DNA of 6,727 nucleotides from Chroococcidiopsidaceae cyanobacterium CP_BM_RX_35 (GCA_019242465.1 JAFAVL010000734.1:1-6727); one strand, 5' to 3'; shown: positions 1-6,273, numbered from the stretch's first letter. Numbers and translations are program-made. Notes: generated by a model from the sequence alone, not told the origin.

Positions 1-209
1 AGGGGGGAGAAGGGGGCAAGTAAGAAGAATGTGTACTTTGTTCCTCAGCTCTGCCAAGGGGACGCTTCTGTAAGCCTCTAGCTTCCGTTCTGGCTTAAAG
101 GGCAGAGCCTCAAGTCAACTATTCCTATAAACTTCTGCATAATAACAAACAAGAAATGGAATAGTGTTTTTCTCCCCCTGCTCCCTGCTCCCCTGCCCCC
201 CTGCCTCTT
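1..209. other. Non-coding region with nested inverted repeats
   Basis: No convincing gene is seen here. The stretch holds several perfect inverted repeats: GGGGGAGAA (3-11) with TTCTCCCCC (170-178); GCTCTGCC (48-55) with GGCAGAGC (101-108); TAAGCC (71-76) with GGCTTA (92-97), nested inside the previous pair; and ACTATTCC (118-125) with GGAATAGT (158-165). The last is followed on the plus strand by GTTTTTC, so it could act as a weak terminator for a plus-strand gene lying before the window, although its 32-base loop is long. No good minus-strand terminator with a T-run is visible after the MFS gene. The G-rich left end and C-rich right end in opposite orientation could mark a small non-autonomous element, but the window edge prevents a decision. 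Confidence 0.45.
172..203. repeat. Short C-rich tandem repeat (STRR-like)
   Basis: Four degenerate tandem units of 7-9 bases are visible: CTCCCCCTG (172-180), CTCCCTG (181-187), CTCCCCTG (188-195) and CCCCCCTG (196-203). Short tandemly repeated repetitive sequences of this kind are known from cyanobacterial genomes. On the minus strand the tract has four G-runs of three or more bases, separated by 2-4 bases, which fits a G-quadruplex pattern. It starts 6 bases past the MFS stop codon in the direction of transcription, so it would lie in the 3' end of the RND-MFS mRNA. The repeat structure is seen directly. Any role in RNA folding or transcript ending is inference. Confidence 0.7.
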
Positions 210-1733
210 CTAGGCTCGTCGATAAGTTCTCTGAACTCTTAGAAACAGCAGGGGTAAGTAACTAGTTATGAAGATTAAGGCGCTGTATTGAAATAAGTCG
301 TCATAAGCTAAAACCGCTGCTTGTTGATGCAAAGCAGCGGTTAGAGTAGCACTTGCTTGTGGGATACTACTGAGATTTCCGCCTGCTCGACTTGCCCCTA
401 TTGCCAACTGGTGTAAATGCAAATCTTCTAAATATTGTAGTATCAATGTCAACGCAGCAATGCCTATACTGCCCCCTAACTGCCGAATTAGGTTGTACAA
501 GCCAGCCGCAGACGCCGTTTTAGCTTTGCTGATGCTGCCCAAAGTTGCCGAGGAAAGCGGCACGAAAACTAAGCCCAAGCCAAAACCCCGCCAAATCTGA
601 GGCCAGAACAAATCCCAGTAACCTGAATGCTGATTCAGATCCCGGAACTCCCAAGTAGCGACGACAAAAATTCCGATCCCTACTGCTATGGGAATACGGG
701 GATCTAAGCGATCTGCCAGCCGACCAGCAATTGGCATTGCTACTGCTGTAGCTAATGCCCCAGGCATCAAAGCTAGACCAATCTGAATTGTGTTGAAATG
801 CAAGATCTGACTCATAAAGACGGGTAACAAAAATAGCAAACCGTAGAGGCTAAATCCTGCCAAAACTCCAATGATGTTACCCGCGACAAAAGTGCGATTA
901 CCAAATGTTGACAAATCAATAACTGGATTACGAATCGCTAACTCTCGCTGCACCAAATAAGCCAAATTCACAACCCCAGCCACAACCAGAAAAACAATTA
1001 GTTTAGAATTAAACCATCCCAACCGTTGCCCATTTTCCAGAGCATACTGTAAGGCTGATAGACCAATTATTAAGGTTACTAAACCAGACCAATCGAATTT
1101 TCCTTCAGGTTTTTTCAAATAAAGCGGATTGTGAATGAATCGAAATACCATGACAGCGGCAAGGATGCCTGGTAGTAAATTAACTGTAAAGATTGAGCGC
1201 CAGCCAATTGTATCTGTTAGATATCCTCCTAAAACTGGACCAATTGCTGGACCGACAATCACTCCCAAGCCAAAAATGCCCATGGCTTTCCCGTGTTCTT
1301 CTTTGGGAAAAGTCTCAAATAAAATCGCCTGAGCGCTTGGAAGTAAGGCACCTCCTGCTAATCCCTGAAGGACGCGGAAACACACAAGCGATGTCAGATT
1401 CCAGGCTAATCCACACAGTAAAGATGAAAGTGTAAATAGAATGATGGCTCCAGTATAAAGTTGCTTACGTCCCCATAAAGCAGTTAGATAGCCAGTCAAA
1501 GGCATGACAATCACATTGCTAATGATATAAAACGTTGCTACGGCAGCGACTCGATCAATGGAGACGTGAAAGCTATTCTGAATTTTGGGAATAGCTACGT
1601 TGACAATGCTGGTGTCAATAATCGCTAGCAAGCTGCCCATCATGATGGTGACAGTAACTAGCCATTTATTAACGGCTACCGGGTAATTAGGCGATCGCGG
1701 TTGCGGAGGGATAGGTGGAAATCTTTTAGCCAT
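210..1733 (-). CDS. DHA2-family (EmrB/QacA type) MFS multidrug exporter
   Basis: This 507-residue inner-membrane protein matches the 14-helix, proton-driven drug:H+ antiporter family 2 in length and motifs. The first helix carries the motif D1 sequence LAIIDTSIVNVAIPKI (residues 36-51, with acidic D40). Motif A is GYLTALWGRK (81-90). Motif B is RVLQGLAGG (120-128). The proline/glycine-rich antiporter motif C is FGLGVIVGPAIGPVLGGY (154-171). The late GLGLVFVPLSSATLGSI and AAGLYNLIRQLGGSIG stretches (385-424) are typical of DHA2 members. The start is ATG at 1731-1733. No clear Shine-Dalgarno sequence precedes it (AAAAAAACCT directly upstream; the nearest AGGG is about 20 bases away), so translation may be coupled to the RND gene that ends 21 bases upstream. 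The two genes probably form one operon. The substrate cannot be read from the sequence. Confidence 0.93.
   Translation of the reverse strand: MAKRFPPIPPQPRSPNYPVAVNKWLVTVTIMMGSLLAIIDTSIVNVAIPKIQNSFHVSIDRVAAVATFYIISNVIVMPLTGYLTALWGRKQLYTGAIILFTLSSLLCGLAWNLTSLVCFRVLQGLAGGALLPSAQAILFETFPKEEHGKAMGIFGLGVIVGPAIGPVLGGYLTDTIGWRSIFTVNLLPGILAAVMVFRFIHNPLYLKKPEGKFDWSGLVTLIIGLSALQYALENGQRLGWFNSKLIVFLVVAGVVNLAYLVQRELAIRNPVIDLSTFGNRTFVAGNIIGVLAGFSLYGLLFLLPVFMSQILHFNTIQIGLALMPGALATAVAMPIAGRLADRLDPRIPIAVGIGIFVVATWEFRDLNQHSGYWDLFWPQIWRGFGLGLVFVPLSSATLGSISKAKTASAAGLYNLIRQLGGSIGIAALTLILQYLEDLHLHQLAIGASRAGGNLSSIPQASATLTAALHQQAAVLAYDDLFQYSALIFITSYLPLLFLRVQRTYRRA
1691..1698. repeat. HIP1 octamer GCGATCGC
   Basis: One perfect copy of the highly iterated palindrome HIP1 lies within the early codons of the MFS gene. 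HIP1 is strongly over-represented in many cyanobacterial genomes, so this supports the assignment of the host. I found only this one exact copy in the window. Confidence 0.8.
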
Positions 1734-1754
1734 AGGTTTTTTTGAAAAATATCC

Positions 1755-4700
1755 CTAGCGATCTTGACCGACTTTTCGTGAGTCTGATCTACCTGCACCA
1801 ATAGGAGAAGATTTTTGCTCGGAAGACGGTGAAGGAGGGGTAGAGCTATCAGTTGGCTTGCGTTTTTGACCAAGGAATTGCTCTTCCAGATTCTTGATAA
1901 TGACGTAAAGCACAGGCACAACCAGCAGACTCAGAAATGTTGCCACCAGTAGACCGCCAAAAACCGCTGTTCCTAAAGAGTGACGAGAATTTGCGCCAGC
2001 TCCAGTGGCAACTACTAAAGGAAAGAACCCAACAAGGGCGGCAATCGCCGTCATCAGAATTGGTCGGAATCGTTCTTCCGCAGCAGTTAGCGCTGCTTGC
2101 ACAATTGTCTTGCCTTCTTCTAGAGCCTGGTTGGCAAACTCAACAATCAGGATGGCATTTTTACTGGCAAGCCCGATTAACATCACCAAAGCGATGTTGC
2201 AATAAACATCATTCGACAAAGTCGGATCGGCAAAACGCCGCAGAGCAATAGCACCTAGCGCTCCCAGGATTGCCAATGGCACCGTCAGCATGATGATCAT
2301 TGGGTCAATGTAGCTCTCGTACTGAGCAGCTAACACCAGGAACACCATAACGATGCCAAACAGAAAAATCAACGGACCTAGGCTGCCCGCTGCCACTTCC
2401 TGTCTTGTCAAGTCCGACCACTCAAATTTGAGTCCTGGGATGGCGGCTTCCTGAAAAGCCTTTTTGATCGCATCAATCGCCTGACCACTACTGTAACCTG
2501 ATGACTGGGTTCCCTGAAGTAGAATCGAGCGGTATTCATTAAAGTGGGAAATCACTGCTGGTCCTGTAAAGGGTTTGAGCGTGACCAGATTTGCCAGTGA
2601 AACCAAATTGCCACTTGTAGAATTCGTATTGCTACTAGAGGTCGTATTGCTACTTGTGGAACCCGTCGTACTATTACTAATGGAACCCGTATTGCCACCC
2701 GTAGAACGGACATAAAGCTGTTTTATGTCTTGCGGATTGTTGCGAAACTGCTGGTCAAGTTGAACGTAGACCTGGTAGTAACGAGGTCCCAGGACGAATT
2801 GCGTCACATAACTCGAACCGATGCTGGTGCTAATTGCATTCAGCACATCACTAAAGTTAACATTGAGGGCTTCAAGTTGTTCGCGGTTGATATCAACTTC
2901 ATATTGAGGAGTATTGGCAGTGAATTGGGTAAAAGCTCCTTTGGGAGGAGCGAAAATTCCAGTTTGATTTGCCTTTTTCAGAACCACTTGGGCGTTAGCT
3001 GCAAAATCCTGAAAACTCAATTTGCCGTTTGTTGTATCCTCAAGCTGCATGTTGAAACCACCTAGAGGGCTGAACCCTGGAATCGGAGGAGGACTAGACC
3101 CAGCAGCAAGGGCACCCGTAATGTTGCTAGCAAACTCGCCATTCAGGCGCTTTAAAATTGCAGTCACTTTCTGATTGGCTTTGGTGCGCTCTCCCCATGG
3201 TTTTAAGTGAGCAAAGAAGATTCCCTGATTGGCAGCGTTCCCGTTAAACCCAGCACCAGCAATCTCCGCAGTAGACTGAATTTCAGGAACTTTTGCCAGG
3301 GATTGATGCACCTGACCCAAAATACCTTCTGTATATTGGAGAGACGCAATGTCTGGACCCTGAACCAGCCCTAAGATAGATCCTTGATCTTCACCTGGAA
3401 CAAACCCCGTCGGCACCGCGCGAAACACGACGACCGTAGCGACCAACCCAACAACGAATACTGCAATGACTGCATAGCGTAGCCGAATCAGCAATCTGAT
3501 AGTGGAGATGTAGTTTCTCAGAACCCAGGAAAATCCTTGGTTAAATTTGCCAAAAAACCAACCCAAAGGACCGCGTGCTTCTCGCGGGGGACGTAGCAAA
3601 ATCGCCGCCATACTAGGGCTAAAGCTAAGTGCATTGAAGACCGAAACGGCAATTGAGAAAGCAATAATTAAGGCAAATTGCTTATATAGTAATCCGGTTG
3701 CTCCGGGGAAGAATGACACTGGCACAAACACTGCCATTAGCACCAGAGAGGTAGAAATCACAGCCCCAGTGAGTTCGTTCATTGCCTCATAACTTGCTTG
3801 CCGGGCTGACATGCCCTCATTCTGGATTTTGGCAGCAATTGCCTCCACCACCAAGATGGCATCATCGACCACCAAACCAGTTGCCAGCACCAAACCAAAC
3901 ATTGTTAGGCTGTTGATCGAAAACCCAAATAGCTTGGCAAAGATTGCAGAGCCAATCAGGGACACCGGAATCGCAACTGCAGGAATAATCGTTGCCCGCC
4001 AGTCCTGCAAGAACACGAAGATCACTAAGATGACCAGAACAATTGCTTCTGCCAGAGTGATAATAACTTCTTTATTTGATTCTTTAATAAAACTTACAGT
4101 GTCATACACCAGTTCCGCTTTCAGCCCTGGTGGGAAAGTCTTTTCTAACTCCTGCATCTTGGCAGCGATCTGATTCGCTACATCCAGCGCATTGCTACCA
4201 GGCTGCTGGTAAACACCAAAGGCCACCCCAGGTTTACCGTTGATCTTGGCAGCGCTGGTATAGGTTTGTGCTCCCAGTTCGGCTCGTCCCACATCCTTTA
4301 ATCGGATTAAAGTGCCATTACTTCCCACTTTGACAACGATGTTCTCCGCTTGAGCAACACTCTGGAACATGCCATTCAGCTTCAATGGGATTTGATATTG
4401 CTGACCCTTAGGCGCAGGTTCGGAACCGATCGCGCCACCCCCTACAACAACGTTTTGGGATTGCACGGCGCTGGTCACATCATTAATGGCGATTCCCCGA
4501 CTCGCCAGCGCTTGGGGGTCTAGCCAGAAGCGCATGGCATATTGCTGTTGTCCAAAAATGTTGACCTGCCCTACCCCTGGAATGCGGGCAATTTCGTCAT
4601 TGACGTAGAGATCGACATAATTACTGATGAAGGTAGCGTCGTACTCATCATTGTTGGAAAAGAACCCATAGACAACCAAAAGACTGGTTGAGGCCGTTTT

Positions 4701-5096
4701 AACCGTTATCCCCTGCTGTTGCACAGATGAAGGTAGGAGTGGAGTCGCCTGCTGAACATTATTCTGTACGTTTACCTGATCTTCATTAGGGTTCGTATTC
4801 ACCCCAAAGTAGGCTGAGATCGTACTCGTACCTGTAACACTGTTCGAGCTAAAGTACTGCATGTCCCGCGTCCCATCCAGCTTCCGCTCGATTGGAGTGG
4901 TGACTGTCGTTTCAATGGTCTGTGGATCAGCACCCGTATAAGTAGCAGAAACTTGCACCTGAATGGGTGCAATTTGGGGAATATATTCGATTGGCAGGAG
5001 TGGTACACAGGCAAATCCCACCAGCAAGATGACGATTGTACAGACCGTTGTTAAAACTGGTCGCTTGATAAATGTATTGGCAATGGACAAGAGCAC
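1755..5096 (-). CDS. RND efflux transporter, HAE1/AcrB family permease
   Basis: At 1113 residues this is a full-length inner-membrane RND pump, somewhat longer than the usual 1030-1050. It opens with the family-typical FIKRPVLTTV and a first helix (about 12-34). The first periplasmic part includes the AcrB-like NVQNNVQQATPLLPSSVQQQ (109-128). Proton-relay residues are intact: D411-D412 in GLVVDDAILVVE (407-418), K979 in ASKNAILIVEF and T1016 in RPILMT, matching D407/D408, K940 and T978 of AcrB. The start is GTG (5094-5096) with a perfect AGGAGG 8 bases upstream. Two oddities are a Ser/Thr/Asn/Gly-rich insert (798-830) in the second periplasmic half and a polar, charged C-terminal tail of about 40 residues. 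AcrB-type pumps work with a periplasmic adaptor and an outer-membrane channel, and neither is encoded in the window. The MFS exporter follows in the same direction after 21 bases. Two operator-like sites overlap the promoter. The substrate is unknown. Confidence 0.96.
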   Translation of the reverse strand: MLLSIANTFIKRPVLTTVCTIVILLVGFACVPLLPIEYIPQIAPIQVQVSATYTGADPQTIETTVTTPIERKLDGTRDMQYFSSNSVTGTSTISAYFGVNTNPNEDQVNVQNNVQQATPLLPSSVQQQGITVKTASTSLLVVYGFFSNNDEYDATFISNYVDLYVNDEIARIPGVGQVNIFGQQQYAMRFWLDPQALASRGIAINDVTSAVQSQNVVVGGGAIGSEPAPKGQQYQIPLKLNGMFQSVAQAENIVVKVGSNGTLIRLKDVGRAELGAQTYTSAAKINGKPGVAFGVYQQPGSNALDVANQIAAKMQELEKTFPPGLKAELVYDTVSFIKESNKEVIITLAEAIVLVILVIFVFLQDWRATIIPAVAIPVSLIGSAIFAKLFGFSINSLTMFGLVLATGLVVDDAILVVEAIAAKIQNEGMSARQASYEAMNELTGAVISTSLVLMAVFVPVSFFPGATGLLYKQFALIIAFSIAVSVFNALSFSPSMAAILLRPPREARGPLGWFFGKFNQGFSWVLRNYISTIRLLIRLRYAVIAVFVVGLVATVVVFRAVPTGFVPGEDQGSILGLVQGPDIASLQYTEGILGQVHQSLAKVPEIQSTAEIAGAGFNGNAANQGIFFAHLKPWGERTKANQKVTAILKRLNGEFASNITGALAAGSSPPPIPGFSPLGGFNMQLEDTTNGKLSFQDFAANAQVVLKKANQTGIFAPPKGAFTQFTANTPQYEVDINREQLEALNVNFSDVLNAISTSIGSSYVTQFVLGPRYYQVYVQLDQQFRNNPQDIKQLYVRSTGGNTGSISNSTTGSTSSNTTSSSNTNSTSGNLVSLANLVTLKPFTGPAVISHFNEYRSILLQGTQSSGYSSGQAIDAIKKAFQEAAIPGLKFEWSDLTRQEVAAGSLGPLIFLFGIVMVFLVLAAQYESYIDPMIIMLTVPLAILGALGAIALRRFADPTLSNDVYCNIALVMLIGLASKNAILIVEFANQALEEGKTIVQAALTAAEERFRPILMTAIAALVGFFPLVVATGAGANSRHSLGTAVFGGLLVATFLSLLVVPVLYVIIKNLEEQFLGQKRKPTDSSTPPSPSSEQKSSPIGAGRSDSRKVGQDR
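2607..2705 (-). repeat. Degenerate repeat coding a Ser/Thr/Asn-rich insert in the RND pump
   Basis: This in-frame stretch encodes residues 798-830, almost entirely Ser, Thr, Asn and Gly. On the coding strand related units recur, for example ACGGGTTCC (twice), AGTAGCAAT (twice) and AGCAATACG (twice), which suggests growth by slippage or unequal exchange. It follows QLYVR and precedes LVSLANLVTLKP, a place where AcrB moves directly from YVR to a short periplasmic segment. The frame is kept. The composition points to a flexible periplasmic loop. Confidence 0.7.
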
Positions 5097-5104
5097 GTAG
5101 GCTG

Positions 5105-5110
5105 CCTCCT
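5105..5110 (-). promoter_or_regulatory. Shine-Dalgarno AGGAGG for the RND gene
   Basis: On the minus strand AGGAGG sits 8 bases before a GTG codon at 5094-5096. The perfect match and ideal spacing decide in favour of this GTG as the RND start, despite the absence of an ATG. Confidence 0.88.
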
Positions 5111-5194
5111 AATAAATCAGCATTCGGCTGGGCTTGTTCGAGGGTAATAGGGCGATCAGCAATAAAGTATGAATAGACAAGTTTAGCTACTTAA

Positions 5195-5232
5195 CATATT
5201 TTTATAGTGCAAGCATGTACTTGCAATGTCAA
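5195..5232 (-). promoter_or_regulatory. Likely promoter of the RND-MFS operon
   Basis: On the minus strand a perfect -35 TTGACA (5232-5227) is followed by TATAAA (5206-5201), a 5/6 match to the -10 consensus, with an unusually long 20-base spacer. An alternative with normal spacing is TTGCAA (5226-5221), 16 bases, then AAAAAT (5204-5199). In both readings the two operator-like sites overlap or abut the promoter elements, as expected for a promoter blocked by a repressor. The 5' untranslated region would be about 100 bases. The transcription start is not known. Confidence 0.55.
5208..5225. promoter_or_regulatory. Operator-like site A at the RND promoter
   Basis: TGCAAGCATGTACTTGCA has perfect 6-base inverted arms (TGCAAG/CTTGCA) around a 6-base centre, the kind of partial dyad that dimeric TetR-family repressors bind. 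It fills the space between the putative -35 and -10 of the RND promoter. It shares CAAGCA-N-GTACTT-R-CA with site B, lying 20 bases away in direct repeat. Binding by the neighbouring TetR protein is inference. Confidence 0.62.
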
Positions 5233-5245
5233 GCAAGTACTTACA
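5228..5245. promoter_or_regulatory. Operator-like site B at the RND promoter
   Basis: GTCAAGCAAGTACTTACA is a second copy of the site A motif in the same orientation, matching 14 of 18 positions. It contains the near-perfect 12-base palindrome GCAAGTACTTAC (5233-5244). It overlaps the -35 TTGACA of the minus-strand promoter. The 20-base centre-to-centre distance to site A is close to two DNA helix turns, so two dimers could sit on the same face. Confidence 0.58.
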
Positions 5246-5419
5246 TCAGCTCACATAAAAACTAGTGCAAGTTTATGGAAGCTCTTTGTGCTTTTACCTT
5301 GCAACTGTGCTAAAAGCTAGTGACGGCTGCCAGCGTTGCTTTGGTACGGGCAATTACCCTCTCAAAATATAGTTCACTTCCAGCTTTCCCTACTCTCTCC
5401 CTTGACGTAGTTAACGCAG
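5246..5419. other. Intergenic DNA without recognised gene
   Basis: This part of the spacer between the RND gene and tetR holds no gene that I can support. It contains one half-site, TGCAAG (5266-5271), resembling the left arm of the operator motif. Otherwise only unremarkable AT- and pyrimidine-rich sequence is visible. Confidence 0.5.
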
Positions 5420-5479
5420 CTCCTGGAGGTTCCCTCCAGGAGGCGGTTGTCGGGAGGTTCCCTCCCGACCTTGTCCGCC
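5420..5479. repeat. REP-like double hairpin element
   Basis: Two perfect hairpins stand side by side. The first has a 10-bp stem, CTCCTGGAGG/CCTCCAGGAG (5420-5442), and the second a 9-bp stem, GTCGGGAGG/CCTCCCGAC (5449-5469). Both have the loop TTC and share the core GGAGGTTCCCTCC. The second is framed by GGCGG (5442-5446) and CCGCC (5475-5479), which could extend it after an internal loop. Paired palindromes of this shape resemble dispersed REP/BIME repeats. No T-run follows either hairpin, so they are unlikely to be ordinary terminators. The element lies just upstream of the tetR promoter area. Confidence 0.72.
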
Positions 5480-5488
5480 GTGAGAACG

Positions 5489-5517
5489 TTGACTGATTAT
5501 TCTAAACATGATAGATG
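5489..5517 (+). promoter_or_regulatory. Possible tetR promoter
   Basis: TTGACT (5489-5494) is a 5/6 match to the -35 box. Seventeen bases later lies only a weak -10 candidate, TAGATG (5512-5517). If real, transcription would start near 5524, downstream of the ATG at 5508, and the mRNA leader before the ATG at 5541 would be under 20 bases, with operator-like site C at the start point. Confidence 0.3.
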
Positions 5518-5533
5518 TGTGTAGGTACTTGCA
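5516..5533. promoter_or_regulatory. Partial operator-like site C before tetR
   Basis: The right half GTACTTGCA (5525-5533) is identical to site A, while the left half (TGTGTGTAG) is poor. The site lies between the two possible tetR start codons at 5508 and 5541. Its place suggests weak self-repression and favours the later start. Confidence 0.4.
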
Positions 5534-5540
5534 TGAAGAT

Positions 5541-6176
5541 ATGGATAATTCAGTTCCGAAGACGGCACAAACCCATACCCGTTTGCTGAAGGCTGCTACT
5601 GAGGTGTTTGCCACTGAAGGGGTAACTGGAGCCAAGACTCGCGAGATTGCCCGTGTTGCTGGGGTGAATGAAGTAACTCTATTTCGTCATTTCCAAAATA
5701 AGGAGCAACTACTAGCGGCTGTGATCCAGCAAGTTGCAGCGTTGCAGGCGGAAGCCCTATCTAATCAGGACGCGTGGACTCAGAACCTGTACGATGACCT
5801 CATGCACTATGCGATGTCGTACAACCATGTGCTTGAGGAATATGAAGCCCTGATTCGGACATTTATTGGAGAAGCGAAGAGACATCCTGATGCTGCACGC
5901 CGTGTGTTACATGAAGCCGCCCAATCGAAACGCGAGAAGTTGATGACCTACCTCCAGCACGCTCAAGAGAATGGTATAGTCCGTCTGGAAGTAGATTTGA
6001 GAACAGCCGTAGACATGTTTACAGGGATGCTGCTCTCCGGCATGCTACGTCGCACTGCTACCCCAACGACGGTAGGCTACAGTCGTGACTGCTACATTAA
6101 AAGCTGTGTCGATCTGTTCGTGCGGGGGGTCAGCATTGCACCAACGAATAGTGCGCATGACCCAGAAGCTGCTTAA
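5541..6176 (+). CDS. TetR/AcrR-family transcriptional regulator
   Basis: This is a one-domain DNA-binding regulator of 211 residues, the usual size for the family. A TetR-type N-terminal domain covers about residues 8-60, with the helix-turn-helix around TREIARVAGVNEVTLFRHF (33-51). The rest is a helical ligand-binding and dimerisation domain, including a long charged stretch (EAKRHPDAARRVLHEAAQSKREK) ahead of a more hydrophobic last part. The start is uncertain: ATG at 5508 would add 11 residues. I prefer 5541 because the N-terminus then has typical family length and the operator half-site falls outside the gene. Neither start has a good Shine-Dalgarno sequence. The gene is divergent from the RND-MFS operon, so it is most likely the local repressor, released by an efflux substrate. 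That role is inferred from position and from the repeated operator-like sites. The ligand is unknown. Confidence 0.9.
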   Translation: MDNSVPKTAQTHTRLLKAATEVFATEGVTGAKTREIARVAGVNEVTLFRHFQNKEQLLAAVIQQVAALQAEALSNQDAWTQNLYDDLMHYAMSYNHVLEEYEALIRTFIGEAKRHPDAARRVLHEAAQSKREKLMTYLQHAQENGIVRLEVDLRTAVDMFTGMLLSGMLRRTATPTTVGYSRDCYIKSCVDLFVRGVSIAPTNSAHDPEAA

Positions 6177-6191
6177 ATTCCCAACCTCTAC

Positions 6192-6220
6192 TTGAAGTTT
6201 TGCAAGTGAGTACTTACAAT
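6192..6220 (+). promoter_or_regulatory. Promoter-like sequence with operator site D in its spacer
   Basis: TTGAAG (6192-6197, 4/6 match) and TACAAT (6215-6220, 5/6 match) are separated by exactly 17 bases. Operator-like site D sits in the spacer and runs into the -10. Transcription would begin near 6227 and meet the terminator at 6243-6273, giving a transcript of only about 45-50 bases unless it is read through. Confidence 0.4.
6201..6218. promoter_or_regulatory. Operator-like site D after tetR
   Basis: TGCAAGTGAGTACTTACA matches site A at 14 of 18 positions: the whole left arm TGCAAG and GTACTT-R-CA. It lies in the 66-base gap between the tetR stop and the terminator, far from the RND promoter, and overlaps a promoter-like sequence. 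Confidence 0.52.
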
Positions 6221-6242
6221 TGAAGCACGAGATTTCAATTTT

Positions 6243-6273
6243 ATCCACCTGACATGCCGCAGGTGGATTTTTT
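6243..6273 (+). terminator. Intrinsic terminator after tetR
   Basis: A perfect 9-bp stem, ATCCACCTG (6243-6251) with CAGGTGGAT (6260-6268), closes an 8-base loop and runs into six T residues (6268-6273). This is a classical rho-independent terminator for plus-strand transcription from tetR. It also lies directly downstream of the site D promoter-like sequence. Confidence 0.88.

Noticed and set aside
118..171. Strong terminator of the RND-MFS operon
   Set aside because: The stem 118-125/158-165 has a 32-base loop, and the T-run is on the plus-strand side, which is the wrong direction for the minus-strand operon.
3547..4173. Open frames on the plus strand opposite the RND gene (also near 1135-1435, 1937-2251 and 2730-3065)
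   Set aside because: They lie wholly antisense to strongly supported genes, have no recognisable domain, and look like by-products of the codon pattern of the real genes.
5420..5479. CRISPR array or intrinsic terminators
   Set aside because: There are only two palindromes with different stems, with no regular spacers and no T-run after either one.
5411..5635. Minus-strand open frame over the REP-like hairpins and the tetR start
   Set aside because: It overlaps the tetR coding region and the palindromes. Its translation has no family features and ends in a repeat-derived Pro/Gly-rich stretch.
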